From a virus: a DNA stretch of 30,478 nucleotides. Positions within the stretch are counted from its first letter, which is position 1, and every line of letters starts with the position of its first letter. The translations under genes were made by a program, and so were the position numbers. The DNA is taken from positions 5,452 to 35,929 of IMG/VR virus record IMGVR_UViG_3300030328_001354, one strand, 5' to 3'. Positions 29,191 through 30,478 of the stretch are shown here, in pieces. The notes beneath the pieces are model-generated. The model did no database searches. It had not been told where the DNA came from and was given only the letters and a program-made list of their open reading frames with translations.

Positions 29191-30478
29191 TACAATGGAC
29201 CTCCTGGTAAATAGTGAAAATTTGAACTTAAAATACTAATAGTTTGCGTTGTAGATGCTACTTTTACTCTTAAAGAAGCTGATCTTCCTAATCTGCCTAC
29301 GACTTTTCTTTTTTGGATAATTCCTGCTCCAGTTGTATCACCCCAAAAATCTTCATCCCACTCGGCAGAATCCCATGTTGCTAATTCAGAAACATAAGTT
29401 CCAGTTGCCAAAGTAAGACCTGATGGTGCTTGTTGATCTACTGCAACTCCAAAATCAAAGTTAATATCTCCTAATGCTTCAAGCATTGGTGCTACAGAAC
29501 TAAATCTTTTTATTGAACCTCTATCTTGAAAATAATTGTATGCGAATGAAATATCTGCTGTAATTGCAGTTGTTATATCAGCAGTGCCCCCAACTTTATA
29601 CACCTTACCTGAAGTTGTACCAAAATAAGTATCTCCACTATAATTGGCAAAAGTTATTGCAGGTATATTTTGAAATAATGCCCATGCTCTTGTTATTGGA
29701 TTAAAAACGTGTTGATTATAAGCATCTGTAGCATCACCAGTTGGATGATTAAAATACATTTTACTGCCATCTGCCGATAAATGTATCTGCCACCCAAAAC
29801 TACTGCCAGAAATGGCAACTTGCCTTAAAACTGTACCTCTAATCTTTTCAGATAAAGCAACTGCCTTATTTCCTGCTAAATCTTGCCTAAAAACCTGTGA
29901 AAGAGGTAAATATCCCTCTTTAGTCATTACTATTAAATCACCACCTAGTTTTGCCATTGCTCTAGGTTCGTTTATTGGTTCTGCTATTCTAAAAGTTCCA
30001 ATTAAAGCAAAAGCACTATCACCAGGATAAGAACCACTATAAACAAGTGCTTCACCAGATGACATCATAATGACAAGTAAATCGTCTACCCCTTCTCCAC
30101 CATCAATACTTAAACTGCCTATTTGGATAATATTACCACCAAATGTTCCGACCAAACCAACTGGAAACTTGGTGAAATTTCCTGTATAAGTATCTACAGT
30201 TGCAGAATAATAAAAGTTCTGATCTGTTCCTCGCCAATAATAAACTCTGTTCTTAAATACATGGACACCTTTTAAAGTAGATGATGAACTGCTATCCGAT
30301 AAAGTTATTGATAAATTAGCTGCTGAACTACCATCCCATGAAAATGGTGTATCTGTGCCATTAACAAAAACTGTATATCCATTAAACTCGGCAGTTTGAA
30401 ATCTACCATTAGATAAACCAGTTTTTTTACTTACAGCACTACCAGTATCAATTTGATATAAAGTACCATTAGAGCCGA
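29190..30478 (-). CDS. Tail/neck protein with beta-propeller-like repeats, 5' end missing
   Basis: The frame is open from the stop at 29190 to the right edge, so at least 429 residues are present and the true start is outside. The visible protein has repeats of the form 'GxxLYxIDTGS', VFVNGTDTPFSWDGS, VHVFKNRVYYWRGTD, MMSSGEALVYSGSYPG, KMYFNHPTGD and TYFGTTSGKVYKVGG, typical of beta-propeller blades. Such proteins occur as neck or tail proteins of P22-type and marine podoviruses (a gp10-like or tail-hub role). A TTG at 30155 is not a real start, since coding-type sequence continues upstream. Confidence 0.7.
   Translation of the reverse strand, partial: GSNGTLYQIDTGSAVSKKTGLSNGRFQTAEFNGYTVFVNGTDTPFSWDGSSAANLSITLSDSSSSSTLKGVHVFKNRVYYWRGTDQNFYYSATVDTYTGNFTKFPVGLVGTFGGNIIQIGSLSIDGGEGVDDLLVIMMSSGEALVYSGSYPGDSAFALIGTFRIAEPINEPRAMAKLGGDLIVMTKEGYLPLSQVFRQDLAGNKAVALSEKIRGTVLRQVAISGSSFGWQIHLSADGSKMYFNHPTGDATDAYNQHVFNPITRAWALFQNIPAITFANYSGDTYFGTTSGKVYKVGGTADITTAITADISFAYNYFQDRGSIKRFSSVAPMLEALGDINFDFGVAVDQQAPSGLTLATGTYVSELATWDSAEWDEDFWGDTTGAGIIQKRKVVGRLGRSASLRVKVASTTQTISILSSNFHYLPGGPL

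Overview
The window is most of a temperate, podovirus-like phage genome of low GC content, read in a circular, unintegrated or concatemeric form. Three things support a phage rather than a chromosome. Nearly every gene is phage-type and tightly packed, with ATGA or TAATG junctions. A complete attP, carrying only the 3' half of a tRNA-Lys(TTT) gene, lies between the lysis genes and the integrase. Both ends of the window cut through late genes on the same strand, as expected if a circle was opened inside the head/tail module. The tRNA fragment (3' end CGGGCTC-A-CCA) and the marine-phage style of the tail genes suggest a marine alphaproteobacterial host, possibly Pelagibacterales-like. That host call is inference.

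Layout. Positions 1-10180 (minus strand) form one long operon read leftwards from a Cro-like gene: zinc-binding protein, PP-loop (PAPS-reductase-like) protein, PD-(D/E)XK nuclease, C5-cytosine methyltransferase, a 25-aa Cys-rich peptide, radical SAM protein, winged-helix replication protein, DUF6362-like protein, small and large terminase, portal, a HlyC-like lysine acyltransferase and a truncated virion-region gene. Positions 10174-11104 are the switch: CI-like repressor on the plus strand, divergent from Cro, followed by a clear intrinsic terminator and a strong rightward promoter. Positions 11104-14397 (plus) form the right early operon: RecB/Cas4-like nuclease, VUT/YhhQ-type queuosine-precursor transporter, DpdA-like transglycosylase, a 31-aa membrane peptide, two recombination-region proteins, a small conserved phage protein and a LexA-like winged-helix protein. 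Positions 14394-16752 (minus) hold the integrase and four small genes driven by a promoter beside attP (16778-17233). Positions 17227-30478 (minus) are late genes: M15 endolysin, a 26-aa Lys-rich peptide, holin-like and EF-hand membrane proteins, large internal/ejection-type proteins, GNAT, small membrane proteins, tail-fibre accessory protein, a LamG-SPRY receptor-binding protein, a repeat-rich tail fibre and a partial tail protein. Capsid and scaffold genes are not seen and probably lie in the missing part of the circle.

How it works together. The same palindrome, TATANGCA-N4-TGCAYATA, fills or overlaps the -35/-10 spacer of three promoters (repressor, right early operon, integrase operon), so one regulator probably controls all three. 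The phage appears to modify its DNA in two ways. One is 5-methylcytosine by the C5 methyltransferase. The other is a 7-deazaguanine base inserted by DpdA, with the precursor probably imported by the neighbouring transporter, because no preQ0 synthesis genes are visible. The most unusual items are the two-frame coding over the methyltransferase, the transporter-DpdA pair, the HlyC homologue among packaging/head genes, the shared promoter-operator family, and several very small overlapping genes.
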